Source: Strigops habroptila
Taxonomy: Eukaryota; Chordata; Aves; Psittaciformes; Psittacidae
NCBI RefSeq assembly: GCF_004027225.2
Contig: NC_044282.2
Coordinates: 63,043,725 to 63,107,724, forward strand
Reading direction: 5' to 3'
Length of the DNA stretch: 64,000 nucleotides
In this document: piece by piece, positions 37,384-47,684 of the stretch
Position numbering within the stretch: the stretch's first letter is position 1
Layout: each line of letters opens with the position of its first letter
Notes under the pieces: model-generated
Seen by the model: the letters and a program-made list of their open reading frames with translations, nothing else
Told to the model about the DNA's origin: nothing
Databases searched by the model: none
Translations under genes and position numbers: made by a program

Positions 37384-40300
37384 GTAAGAGTCAGTTTAGC
37401 GGCACACACGCACAGTAGGAAAATGAGAGCTTGAAGCCACGGGTTGGAGATTGAGATTTTCTCGAGATTTATTCTTTACAAAAACTATTTAAAGCATCAT
37501 GGGAGGATACGGGTTCATTTTCTTAGTGATAAAATGAAAAATCACTTTTGTAGCTGACATCATTGAGAACTCCAAATACCTCCTGAACAGGCTGTCCACT
37601 GATTTTATCGCTGAGAGTTAAGGCAATACTCTGGATACCAACCTGGCTTGTGGCACCATTGGTGATTCATGAAGCAGACTCACATCTAGCTCCCATGCTC
37701 CTGCGCATATTGATCCATGCCTGTGTAGCAGCACTGAGCAGCTTTTCCAGTGTACCCTGCAGGCATGTCCCAGACCACTCACTAGGCAGGAGAAGTGCCG
37801 CTTCCGTGTCCCACTTCTGGAAGCCAGAGCTCCTTAACAACACCAGCCAGCAAGTCAGAAGCCAGAGCAGAATTTTTGAGTGAGTCTCCCTAAACTTTTG
37901 CTTAGTGATGGCAATGCTTGAGCAGCAGGTGAGACTCCTCTGCAGTGAATGCCCATTAGAGGCCATAATTGCAAACATACAGTAAAGGTACATGAGGCCA
38001 ATTTCAACAAAGGGTTAAACAGTGATGTGGGAAAAAGATAATTATTCCCTTTGTGCCCTTTACTGTGCCAGTGAACACCCTGATGGTATAGGAGCAGCTC
38101 CTGCTGTAGCCCAAGGATTCATCCTGTGGCTCTCAAGCCTTGTTGGCAATGGTGCGTGTGATCATTTACTATTCCAGCAGCTTGTCTGTGGGCTGCCCTC
38201 TCTTTTAAGGGAGAAATAAAGTGTTCTGTATTCAGCCTGAACCTCGCAGTTTCTTTTTCATGCCTCCCCCAGCCCATTGCTGTATCCGGTAGTGGCATCA
38301 CATAATCCCCCCCATAAACTTATCAAACTCCATGTTAAAACCAGTTAGGCTTTTTGTTCCCACTGCCCTTAATGAAGAACTCACGGTTATAAATCGGGTT
38401 GATATTTTACTGCTAAGCAGTAAATTCACCCAGTCTAAATCCAGTGTCTTGGCTGCAAAGGCAGCTGTGAGTTAATAAAGTCTTTCATGTATGACAGCAG
38501 CATCGCCGGTGCCATTGCAGTGAAGGGCCGTGTATTTCTTCAATAAATCACCATGCTCAGACACACACAGCTCTCTTCCCTCTAGGCTGAAACCCAGTGA
38601 ACAAACCCTCTGCCCAAAACAGATGTCTGCAGTCATTTATTCTTTGCTTTTAACAGAAGAGCGCATTTGCAGTGGTGTGGCTGAGCTCAGGCTCTGGCCC
38701 TGGGTGGCTGGTGGCAGAGCTGAAGGGTCGGCTGAACCCATGGCTCTCCTGCCCTCCTCTGAGATCCCTAGGAGCTTGGCAAAGGCAAATAGCCCGGGTT
38801 TGCACTACTGACAGCCCTTTCAGGCTTGTCAGGGATCGTGCAACGCAGTTACGGTTCACAAGGGAGTGAAAATGGAATTAATTACAGTCTCCTACTTGAG
38901 GATATGCAGATACTGAAGAAGGCTCCCTTGAAAGTCTCTGAAATCATTTCATTTGTGTAAATTAGGAAAAGCATGAGTTATCCTCAGCTGATGAGAGTCG
39001 GTGGAATTTAACACTTATTGTCCCGGAGGTAAGCTGTGAGAATAGACACCACCTCCAGCCCCAGGCTCACCCGATATAGCTGCAGGCATTGTGCTCCGGG
39101 GGTTCTGTGAGACACTGCTGTGTGCACCACCCACACCTCTGTTTGCTTCTCTCTGCCTTTGCACAAGCATGGAAAACAGATTCCTTTGGAAGGGAAACAC
39201 TGCTTGGGGTTACCCCTTCCTAGATGGGGTTACCCCTTCCTAGATGGGCTTCCAGAGATGCTCTGGCTGTGCTCCCAGCCATCTCCTCCTGCACCAAAAG
39301 CCTAATGCTCCTGGTGCTACCTAGGGAACACTGGCATCATTTTTACGCCAACTGAGCTTAAAAAGACATGCAGGGATGATCTCCAGGGACCAGGCATGAC
39401 GCTGGTGGATGGCTCAGCCCTGCCCTGCCAAGCTGCCCAACAGGAGGCAGGTTCAGGACCCAAAGCAGCTGTTTTGCTCCAGGTCATGTCTCTTGGTATT
39501 GAAAATGTGTTTGGTTTCGTCAGTGATCTCTTCTGCGCTTGGCACTAAGGAGTCATCCATAGCCATCAATGAGCGGGCAGAGAGTGTGTGACTCCTGGAT
39601 GTCTCATCAATCCTGCTGTTAAAGCAGCAAAGAGAGCAAATGTCTGTAAGATCCTCTTTGATCAGATCAATTCAGAATGCTTCAGGTTTTCAAATTGTGC
39701 TTTTCATTGCAGGGTTTTCTCCCTTTCTTTGCTCTCAGCAGCATGTGAAGTAGGCAGAAGTGATATCACTGCTCATAATAACTATTACCTGTTTACACAG
39801 GTCTCATTGAAATGTTGTGCAGAGAGATACGAGCCACCATCTGCAGAAGAATGTGACCTTCTGCTCCCACTCTCTGCTCCATAAATACAAGCCTGGCCAT
39901 AAACTCTCTTCAAGTTAATCAGAGTTAAATATAATGAACTACCAGCTCTCAGGCACAGAACAAGCGCTGGTCTCTGTAGGCACAGCCTGTCACCAGTTTC
40001 ATGGCTTTGCTCCCATGTCAGCATCGGCATCACTGAACACCTTGCATAGGCAAATCCTGCAGCACCAGGAGGGACCCTCCAAGGTTTTCACCTCACCATT
40101 AACCATTATTTTTCTACCTTAGATTTGACCTTAGCATAAAAGTTGTGACTTCCTTCCCTCTGTGTATATTGTGCAGTTCTTCATTTCTTTCGGTGCCAAA
40201 GTAAGAGTGCGCAAGGGACTTTGGTCCCAGTACTGCCCGGGCAAAGTAGTAGTCCACTAGTAGTCCACTCTTTTGGACAATGTAGGCACTGCTTCCAGCT

Positions 40301-40558
40301 AGTACTCTGCAATCCTCTGATCAGGATGGTGTGGGTACTGTTTTGCCACCAGCAGTGAGCAGACACCATGCCACAGGAGGGATGATGATGGGTTCTCCAC
40401 CTAGGTTCTCCTTGGGAGCCTGGACACTCCTTCCCCTCCAATGTCAGCTATCCCTGAAAAGCCAGTTCTACCTTGCCACCGAAAAGACCCCCGAGCATCT
40501 ATTCTCTCACTTCCTTGTCTCATGTCTGCTTTTATTTTTTATTTTCATTTTTTTGAAG
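37384..40558 (+). other. DTNB: DTNB intron, 3.2 kb
   Basis: Runs from GTAAGA at 37384 to the tandem acceptor at 40556-40561. Mostly unique sequence with no CR1 that I can recognise. A 20-bp perfect tandem duplication sits at 39206-39245. Nothing else specific was seen. Confidence 0.85.
39206..39245. repeat. perfect 20-bp tandem duplication
   Basis: GGGGTTACCCCTTCCTAGAT occurs twice back to back (39206-39225 and 39226-39245), with the next three bases also repeated. Such a pair often reflects recent replication slippage. Confidence 0.95.
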
Positions 40559-40561
40559 CAG
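40556..40561 (+). promoter_or_regulatory. DTNB: NAGNAG tandem splice acceptor
   Basis: AAG CAG stands directly after a T-rich tract of about 30 bases (40528-40554). The two AGs are three bases apart, so the two products differ by one alanine at the start of the acidic tail. Confidence 0.65.
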
Positions 40562-40612
40562 AGGAAGAAGATGAAGAAGAAACAGAAAAAATGCAGAATG
40601 GAAAGGACCGAG
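40559..40612 (+). CDS. DTNB: DTNB C-terminal acidic exon
   Basis: Joined to the G of the previous exon this reads AEEEDEEETEKMQNGKDR plus one base, following KELHS. This matches the mammalian beta-dystrobrevin tail residue for residue in length: an acidic Glu run, then EKMQNGKDRG at the very C-terminus. Upstream is a long T-rich polypyrimidine tract, then AAGCAG at 40556-40561, a NAGNAG tandem acceptor. Use of the first AG (exon from 40559) retains Ala; use of the second (from 40562) drops it. I chose 40559 because it keeps the mammalian length. The donor is G|GTAAGG at 40613. If the donor is not used, translation continues for seven more residues (KGTNYSL) to a TGA at 40636-40638. Confidence 0.92.
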
Positions 40613-41736
40613 GTAAGGGGACAAACTACAGTCTCTGAGCTGTAAAGCATTTTCTGACTTGCTTTTCTGCAGGAGCCCAGTTTGCCATCTCCATTTGGAG
40701 TCCCAGGAGAGGGCTCCACATGCGGGTGTCTCCAGGTGGAAGCAGCCTGTGTTGCTGCTGCTGTTACACCACCCGCAGACACAGCGCAGGTCTATCTGCC
40801 TGCTCCGGTCATCGCCGTGCTGCTCTCTCCAACATCTGCCATGGTTTGAGATGACATCATGGCCAGGCTTCCTTCAGCATGTGTATTCAGCTTTCAAGAA
40901 TGTTTTTCTTTCAGCAAAGGTCATGCGCAGAAATGTCAGAGGAGGAGGGGTTGCTCCAAGTGCTGCGAGAAATCCAGTTCAGATGAATGCATTAGAAAAA
41001 AACAAAGCGTGGGATGGTGACCAGTGAAGGTCCTAAGCAGTGGAACCATCATCTGCTGAGCCACTGCCTCCCGTTACCTTGGCTGGACAAACGTTCAGAA
41101 GTACTCTTCTGATGGTAATCCTATGTAGGCAGTGCTGTCAGTTGAGCAGCTTCACAGGAGGTCCTTTCATCTCTGCTATCCCTGGATTGCAGGTCTAGAT
41201 ACTAACCCTCCCCAGACCACATCTTCCTTTGGTGCAAATGAACCCATGACACATGCTAGCAGAGTTATTCTCAGGGCTGGAAGTGATCATCACAGGTGTG
41301 GAGCACAGCACCAAGACTTGCAAACAACCGTGCAGCATACGGTTGAGTTGGAGAGGTCTGCAGGAGATCCGTTCCTCGTGTTGCACTCCACAAGCCAACA
41401 CCAAAGCACCTCCCAGTCCCTCCTCAGGAGCAGACCTTGCTCAGGGGTCTTCTGTCTTTTGCTTTCTAATGTTTTAAACCAAAGCGCAAGAAACAGACTC
41501 AGACAGGTTTGGATCAGCCCAAGCATTTGTCTCACTGGAGCCAAACCTAATTTCAGCATCAACAAACTGGAACTTTATCCTTTTTCTTGTTGTACGCACA
41601 TTTTCTTTCTGGCTAAGCTGAAGTGGCAGGGCTCACATTTCTCACCAGAAGAGCTCATTTTCCTGAGTTTTCCTGTCCAGCAAGTTCTGCAAAGCATTCA
41701 GGTGTTTGGAAATGCTCTGCTTGCTGATGGTTTGTC

Positions 41737-41809
41737 CATCAGTATTAGACATGATAAGTTTGTTTGAAGTGCATCACTATTAGACATTAGAAGTTTGTAG
41801 GAAAAAGTG
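41737..41809. repeat. imperfect 35/38-bp tandem duplication
   Basis: CATCAGTATTAGACATGATA and CATCACTATTAGACATTAGA begin the two units (41737 and 41772); both continue AAGTTTG and end near GTG. Confidence 0.8.
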
Positions 41810-43351
41810 CAGTAAGTTTGATTTTAGCTAAAACAGGATTTTTTAGAGCATTGGCTCTAAATCACAGGACCCTTTTTGCCCTAGAACATTCCTCTTTGGT
41901 TAAATATTTTAGATGCTTAGCAGATGACCCTTCTGCTTTTTTCCAAATGTGCACTGTATCTTGCATGGGAAAGGGGGATTTTGAAGACTTGAAATATGAT
42001 GTATAGTAGCAGAGACCTAGTAAGACAAATTCAGCTCAGCTACTCATTGCAGCAACATTGAAGTCGGCAGGGGGACACAACTGAGACATGTAACCAAAAG
42101 CAGAGCTTGGTCCAAAAGCCTGTGTGTGGAATGTAAATATTATCTCTGCCAGAGAGTAAGTGATTTCTTAATGTCACAAAGTTAGTGCGATAAAAATCTG
42201 GCACAAGAATCAAGGAATGATCGATACATAAACTGCTGTCCTGCGGAGTGTGCACACTATGGGAACTCCTCCAGACACTGAAGCATGGGGCGATGGGGCG
42301 TCAGGCTCTGGGATTTGTGCAGGCTGCATTGGAGATGACATTCTGAAAGTGCCCATTCTCTGCCCCATGTTACCTACAGGACCCATGGCCAGGATGCTCC
42401 AGTCGCGTGGGGTTGGATGGGGCTGGCCAGCAGCAACCTCTGCTCACCCCAACTTCATTCTTTGCACAGCAACTCTGTGCACCCCATCTCAGCAAAGCTG
42501 TCCCTAGCTGATGCGTCAGCCCATTAGTTCCTCCCATCGTGAATGAACAAGAAGAAAAATCACTTGCAGCTCGTGTATTCCACCAGTTCTGCACTGGTAT
42601 AGTCAAGGGAGATGCTGGTCCTTGCAGAGACTCTGCTGGGATGTGTTTCCTAGGGACAGCAGCGCCCCTGGGCTTCTTCACAAGTTTCTTCATAAAGTAT
42701 TTCGTATTTCTCTGTGTCCCAATTAATCCACCTCAGAACTCGCTTCCCTGCTAGAGAGACTTATGTTCAAACACTTGATATAGCAGTGGCGTGGTCTGGC
42801 TTTAGCAAGATGAAATCATTCGGGAAGTCTCCCAAGTTGGCTGAGTCTTTTGTGGTTAGGATTACAAATTAAGCAGCATCTCCAGACTAGAAGTCTACAA
42901 GGTTTCCAGGCACAGAAGAGCACAGTCGGGAGCTGGCAAAGCCTCGCCTATCCAGTCACGTTAGATGTCACCCCACAGCAGTTCAGCCAGCCCCAGTGCT
43001 CAATTTGTGTTACCCCTTCTTGAAACCAGGCATTATGTATCCATGCATTGCACGCGTGCCAGACGTTATTCTAGGTTGAACATCCCACAGTCACTGTGTG
43101 CTATGGTACTGCTGCCCATCTCCAAGACAGCGTGTTCCTGTTGGTGACCAGGAGGTGAACCCAAGACAATATCACCTGAAATGAGACTCTCCATGAGCTG
43201 GTCCTTCCATGTATTGGCTGTTTGGATTTTATAATCCCCAGACTGCTAGAAAAGAGCCTGAAGATCCACTCTGTCACACTGCTGAAGAAAGTGAATGGTT
43301 TGCCATCCCATAACATTTGTTAGACAAAAATATCTAATTTGAAATGAATGC

Positions 43352-43637
43352 ATGTAGGGATAGGACAAGGGGAATGGTTTTAAACTGACAGAGGGGAGAT
43401 TGAGATGAGATCTTAGGAAGAAGTTCTTCCCTGTGAAGCTGGTGAGGCCCTGGCACAGGTTGCCCAGAGAAGCTGTGGCTGCCCCATCCCTGGCAGTGTT
43501 CAAGGCCAGGTTGGACAGGGCTTTGAGCAACCTGATCTAGTGGAAAGTGTCCCTGCCCATGGCAGGGGTTTGGAACTAGATGAGCTTGAAGGTCCTTCCA
43601 ACCCAAATCAGTCTGTGATTCTGTGATGATTCTATGA
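43352..43637 (+). mobile_element. CR1 LINE 3' fragment
   Basis: Sense copy from TGTAGGGATAGGACAAGGGG through AAACTGACAGAGGGGAGATT and TTGGACAGGGCTTTGAGCAA to CTGTGATTCTGTGATGATTC. Well preserved. Confidence 0.95.
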
Positions 43638-43689
43638 AATACACCTGCCCACATTGATCACAACTGCAGTCCATGCAGCCATCTGTTCC

Positions 43690-44400
43690 TGGAGGGCAGG
43701 AGGGCAGGACAGAGTCCATCCTCAGCAGGTTTGCAGATGACACCAAACTGGGAGGAGCAGCTGTAACACCAAGAGGGAGAAATGGGCCATCAGGAACCTC
43801 CTGCGGTTCAACAAGGAGAAGTGCAAAGTCCTGGGAACAACCGCAGGCACCAGGAGAGGCTGGAGGCCATGGGCACGCAGCTCTGTGGGGAAGAACCTGG
43901 GGTCCTGGTGAACTCCAAGTTGGCCCTGAGGCAGCAATGTGCCCTTGTGCAATGAAGGCGAATAGTTTCCTTGGCTGGCAAAGTATTGCCAGTTGAGGGA
44001 AGGGATCCTTCCCATCTGCTCAGCGCTGCTGAGGCCAGTAGAAGAAGGACATGGACTGGAGAGAGTCCAGGGAAGGACCATGACAGTGATTAAGGCATTG
44101 AAGCATCTGTCACGCAAGGAGAGACTGAGAAAGCCGGGATCAAATCAGTGTGTATAAATAACTGATGGGAAAGAGTGAAGAAAATGAAACCCGTCTTCTT
44201 AGTGGTGCCCAGTGAAAAGACAAGAGGCAGTGGGCACACATCGAAATACAGGCAATTCTGCTTGAACACAAAAAATACTTTCTTACTATGAGGCTGGTCG
44301 AACTCTGGTACAGGTTGCCCAGAAAGACTGTAGGGTCTTCACCCTTGGAGATACTCGAAACTTGGTGGGACAAGGTCCTGAGCAGCCCGCAGTGGCTAAC
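43690..44400 (+). mobile_element. older CR1 body fragment with RT FADD box
   Basis: In sense orientation the sequence near 43728-43760 encodes RFADDTKLGG, the CR1 reverse-transcriptase active-site box (FADD in place of YADD) with its typical flank. Remnants of the C-terminal RT region (FNKEKCKVL-like), the GGCTGG-rich region and the 3' UTR follow to about 44400, where CTGGTACAGGTTGCCCAGAA and TTGGAGATACTCGAAACTTG show the 3' part. Many frameshifts and stops; a dead fossil. It starts just after a younger CR1 3' end. Confidence 0.8.
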
Positions 44401-44662
44401 CCTGTTTTGGGGGAGGTTGGGCCAGGCAATGCCCAGCAGTTCCTGCTCACCTCAGAGGTGCTGGGATTTCTGGGGTTTACTGAGAGCAGGAGCCCTTTCC
44501 TACCAGCCTTGTATTTCAGAGGACTTGCTGTTTATCCCAAAGCCTGTGAAGCTGTTTGCAGTCCTGAGAAGAATGAGCAACAGCAGATGGGGAGAGTAGA
44601 TTTTTCATTTTATAGGAAATAAGATTACTTATTTTCTGAACATGCTTTTCCCTGTGTTGCAG

Positions 44663-44698
44663 GTTAGGTAGACGACCACAGGTTGTACAGTAATTCAG
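44663..44698 (+). CDS. DTNB: candidate DTNB terminal microexon with stop codon
   Basis: The sequence after TGTTGCAG reads GT TAG; joined to the G left by the acidic exon it gives GGT TAG, that is Gly then stop. The protein would end EKMQNGKDRG, exactly like mammalian beta-dystrobrevin. A consensus GTAAGG stands at 44699, so the element looks like a 36-nt exon with the stop 31 nt before the next junction, close enough to avoid nonsense-mediated decay. Alternatively it is the start of a final exon that continues through 44699; an ATTAAA at 45954 would fit such a 3' UTR. The acceptor tract (CTTTTCCCTGTGTTGCAG) is good. Inferred from splice logic only. Confidence 0.45.
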
Positions 44699-45953
44699 GT
44701 AAGGATGGATGGATTTTTTCTTCCCATTTCCAGCAGCACTGCTCTGTACACACTATCCCAATGCTTAGGTCCCTGGTCACCTCCTGCCCTTGTCCTTTAT
44801 CTCCCATTTCTGCAGAAGGAAGGTTCCCTGCCTGCCCATCATTCCACAACCATTCAAAAGGACGTTGAGTTTTTTTCTTGTTAAGATCCAATTCTGCAGA
44901 CAGTGGGAAAACATCATTAACTTCAGTGAGAACAGCATTATCTCCTGTTTTATTAGTATTGCTTCTATACTGAGAGGCCCCAGTGAGGAAATAGGACCCT
45001 ATTGTGATGGACACTATCCAGATGTACTAAAAATACAATCTCTACCCTCAAAGAGCCTGCGCTTTAAGTTATAATAAGGCACAACAGATGGATAGACAAA
45101 CAGGTGCTTGGAGAGCACAAGATAGCGGTACAGGAGAAAGCCTGAGCCCTGTGATGACAATACCTCTGAAGGACCTGAATAAGATCCTTATCTTCCCCAT
45201 CTGAAAAGCTTGTAGGAGGTCACCCGATCGGGTTTCCACACTTGCTGGGTATTTGCTATGGCCACAATGCCCATCTTTCACCATTCCCAGTGAGAAGAAG
45301 GAGGGTTCTCGTGGCAGATAAGCGTACTGAGGACACACACATCATTAGCAGGAAAGGGATGGGGTCTGGTGTCATAGGTAACCTTCCTTCTAGCACCTTT
45401 TTCTTCACACTGTAGGTTTGTTAGTTGTAGAAACCAGGCAGGAAAACAGTCTTTTATCTTTAATTTACCAACTCAGCCCATGGTGGTAGTGGGACAGATC
45501 AATTAGTTGGGATAGATCTAAAGCACAATTTTGCATGATAAAACCACCACAGTTGTCCTCTAAAGGTAATTTGCAAAGGAGAAAAAAGGGGATTTGCCCT
45601 TTCTGCCTCCCTGCCATTCTAGAGGTGGATAGAGAGAACCTGAAAGTGACTTGAGAGTTTTTCTGATAGTTTTTACATTAGAAATTCAAGTCCTGCTTCA
45701 TCTGGGAAACAATCTGGTAACTCAAGAAGGAGTGAAATTACACCATTAGAGAGGAAGCCAGCAGTGGAGAGCTGTTTATACTGCCATGTGTGGCTTTTTC
45801 ATAATGTCCCTTTAATTCTAATGGCTTTGGAGAAAAGGATGGCTTTGACCCTGCTCACCCCTTAGCCACTGATCTGGAGATGGAAGCTCCCTGTTCCCTG
45901 AGAAGCCCAGCAGTGCCTCTAGCACCACAAGGACTGGCGCTGATGAGTGCTAA

Positions 45954-45959
45954 ATTAAA
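45954..45959 (+). terminator. possible polyadenylation hexamer ATTAAA
   Basis: First common poly(A)-signal variant I noted downstream of the candidate DTNB stop, about 1.3 kb away. Single hexamers occur often by chance, so this is only a candidate. Confidence 0.15.
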
Positions 45960-47461
45960 GACAATCAAACAAATAAGAGAGAGAAGCTACTTTCAGGTTT
46001 CTTTGTCCTCCAGAAAGAATTAAAAATGCCATGTCAGTGAAAGAAAAACAATCCTAACTGTGGTGGTTCTTCTTCAGGTTCCTTGCATTCCCATTCGTGG
46101 TGCCCAGACCTGTAGTGTGTCCTCCTGAGCCTTCCTGGCGATGGTGGCTGTGTCTGGCCAAGCCACACCGGTGGCCCTGGCCACCCTTCTGCTCTGGCTG
46201 CCCACTGATGATGGAGGGGACTGGGGTGGGCAGCATCAGTAGGGGCTTTCTCTTAACAGATTTTGGCTATCCTTGGGGAAAATGCTCAGCACCAACCTCA
46301 CTTTGGCTTGCAAGTCAACTGTGTTGGCTAATGGGCCTTTGCTGGCAGGACCTGGGGCCAGCCACAGCACCATTGTCCTGGTGTCATTGACTCAGAGGCT
46401 CATGGTTCCTCTGTTTCCCAGCTTGTCTTGGGTGAGGAGACCTGGGGTCAGCAGGACACTTGGTGGTCACAGTGGGTGTTGCATGTTTGGTCTGCTCCGA
46501 GCTTGCCCGGGGTGGCCGCAAAGATGCACAGGCCCAAAAGGAAGGTTCAGGAGCTGATCTCCAAACCAGGCTGGAGCTCTGTGCTCTGCAGATGCTGATG
46601 GTGTGTTCTGTGTTTCTGGTGATGCAGGCATGGAGGGTCATGCTTACAGTCAAGAGACGTCTCCCCATCCTTTGGAAGCGGCACATTTCAGCCGATACAT
46701 TCACATCATGCAACTGTGACCGATCTCAACCACCTGCTGACAAAGTGGCTTTCTCCAAACCACCCAGAGGGCTTTCCCCATGGGCACTTGCCTCTTAGGT
46801 CATTGCATGTACTGTTTTCCTCCATGTGTTTACTAACAATAGTCAAAGTCAGCAATTTATGGGAGGTTTAAAAAAAAACCACAAGACAAAAGGAAAGCCA
46901 ATACTCCCCGCTCTTAAGTGTACTGACCTTCTTTGATTTCCTCCCAAATGGTGTCATCATCACGTCACACGCCGGTTATTTCCTCTTGACTTCTACCCCT
47001 CGGTGTGCATGAAATGATGAGTGTAGAGCCTCGTGGGGTGCCTTGCGTATGACATGGAGGGGTTCTGCCCTCCAAAAACCACCTTCTGAAAGTACCGCAC
47101 TGTCTATGGGTGTCTGGTTGCCATTGTGTGCGATGCCGCATGTCATCCTGGGAGGAAATGGCAGGGCACATCATGGGCAAAGGGAGGCACTGTCTGCCTC
47201 CCTGTGTTCCTGGCTCTGCTGCTCTTCAGACTGTTACAAAAATTTCCCTTTACAGGCAGGGAATTCAGGGACAGCCATTGCTAGGCTTAGATTAGCATCT
47301 CCACGTTCGTTTTCAGGAGTCCAGTTCAGTTTTGTTTAAAATTAAGAGAAATAACCAGGTTGTGGAGTCTGAGGCTGGCAGCTCGCTGCTCTCGGATGCT
47401 CACTGGGCTTTTCTTCCATAGCTGCTTAGAAAACATCATGATCGGTTCCAATCACTGGTGA

Positions 47462-47478
47462 TTTTTTTTTTTTTTTTT
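47462..47478. repeat. poly(T) run, 17 bases
   Basis: Uninterrupted T run in otherwise unique intergenic sequence. It could be the reverse-strand tail of a processed insertion, but no body was recognised. Confidence 0.85.
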
Positions 47479-47678
47479 GGTGCTTAGGAATGTTATTTTT
47501 AGTGGAAGGAGCTGAGTGCCCTAATGCATCTATAAATATTTATCAAGGGTGATGAATGGAAAGGAGTGATAAACCCTGAAACCAGCCCTCAGCTTTTCTT
47601 CCCGTCTGAACTGATACATGGCCTCAACTCTCGGTGGAAAGTGCTCGTTGGGTACCTACAGCCCTTGGGGAGAAAGAA

Positions 47679-47684
47679 AATAAA
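47679..47684 (+). terminator. possible polyadenylation hexamer AATAAA
   Basis: Canonical AATAAA in AT-rich sequence, about 3 kb after the candidate DTNB stop. It is followed by TG-containing sequence (CATATGTAGTGG). It could end a DTNB 3' UTR exon but nothing links it to the gene directly. Confidence 0.15.

Larger units (their letters stand above)
40613..44662 (+). other. DTNB: candidate last DTNB intron
   Basis: Begins with a consensus GTAAGG and, if the 36-nt terminal exon is real, ends in TGTTGCAG at 44655-44662. A nearer acceptor-like TTTTCTGCAG at 40663-40672 would leave a 60-nt intron, shorter than is usual in vertebrates. The interval contains an imperfect 35-bp duplication (41737-41809), a CR1 3' end, and an older CR1 body fragment with a FADD box. 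Between about 41040 and 43350 I see otherwise unique sequence. Confidence 0.5.

Noticed and set aside
40663..41027. Acceptor-like TTTTCTGCAG at 40672 and another at about 40914 as the next DTNB exon
   Set aside because: The first leaves a 60-nt intron, shorter than normal. Both give C-terminal extensions unlike any dystrobrevin, while 44663 gives the expected Gly-stop.
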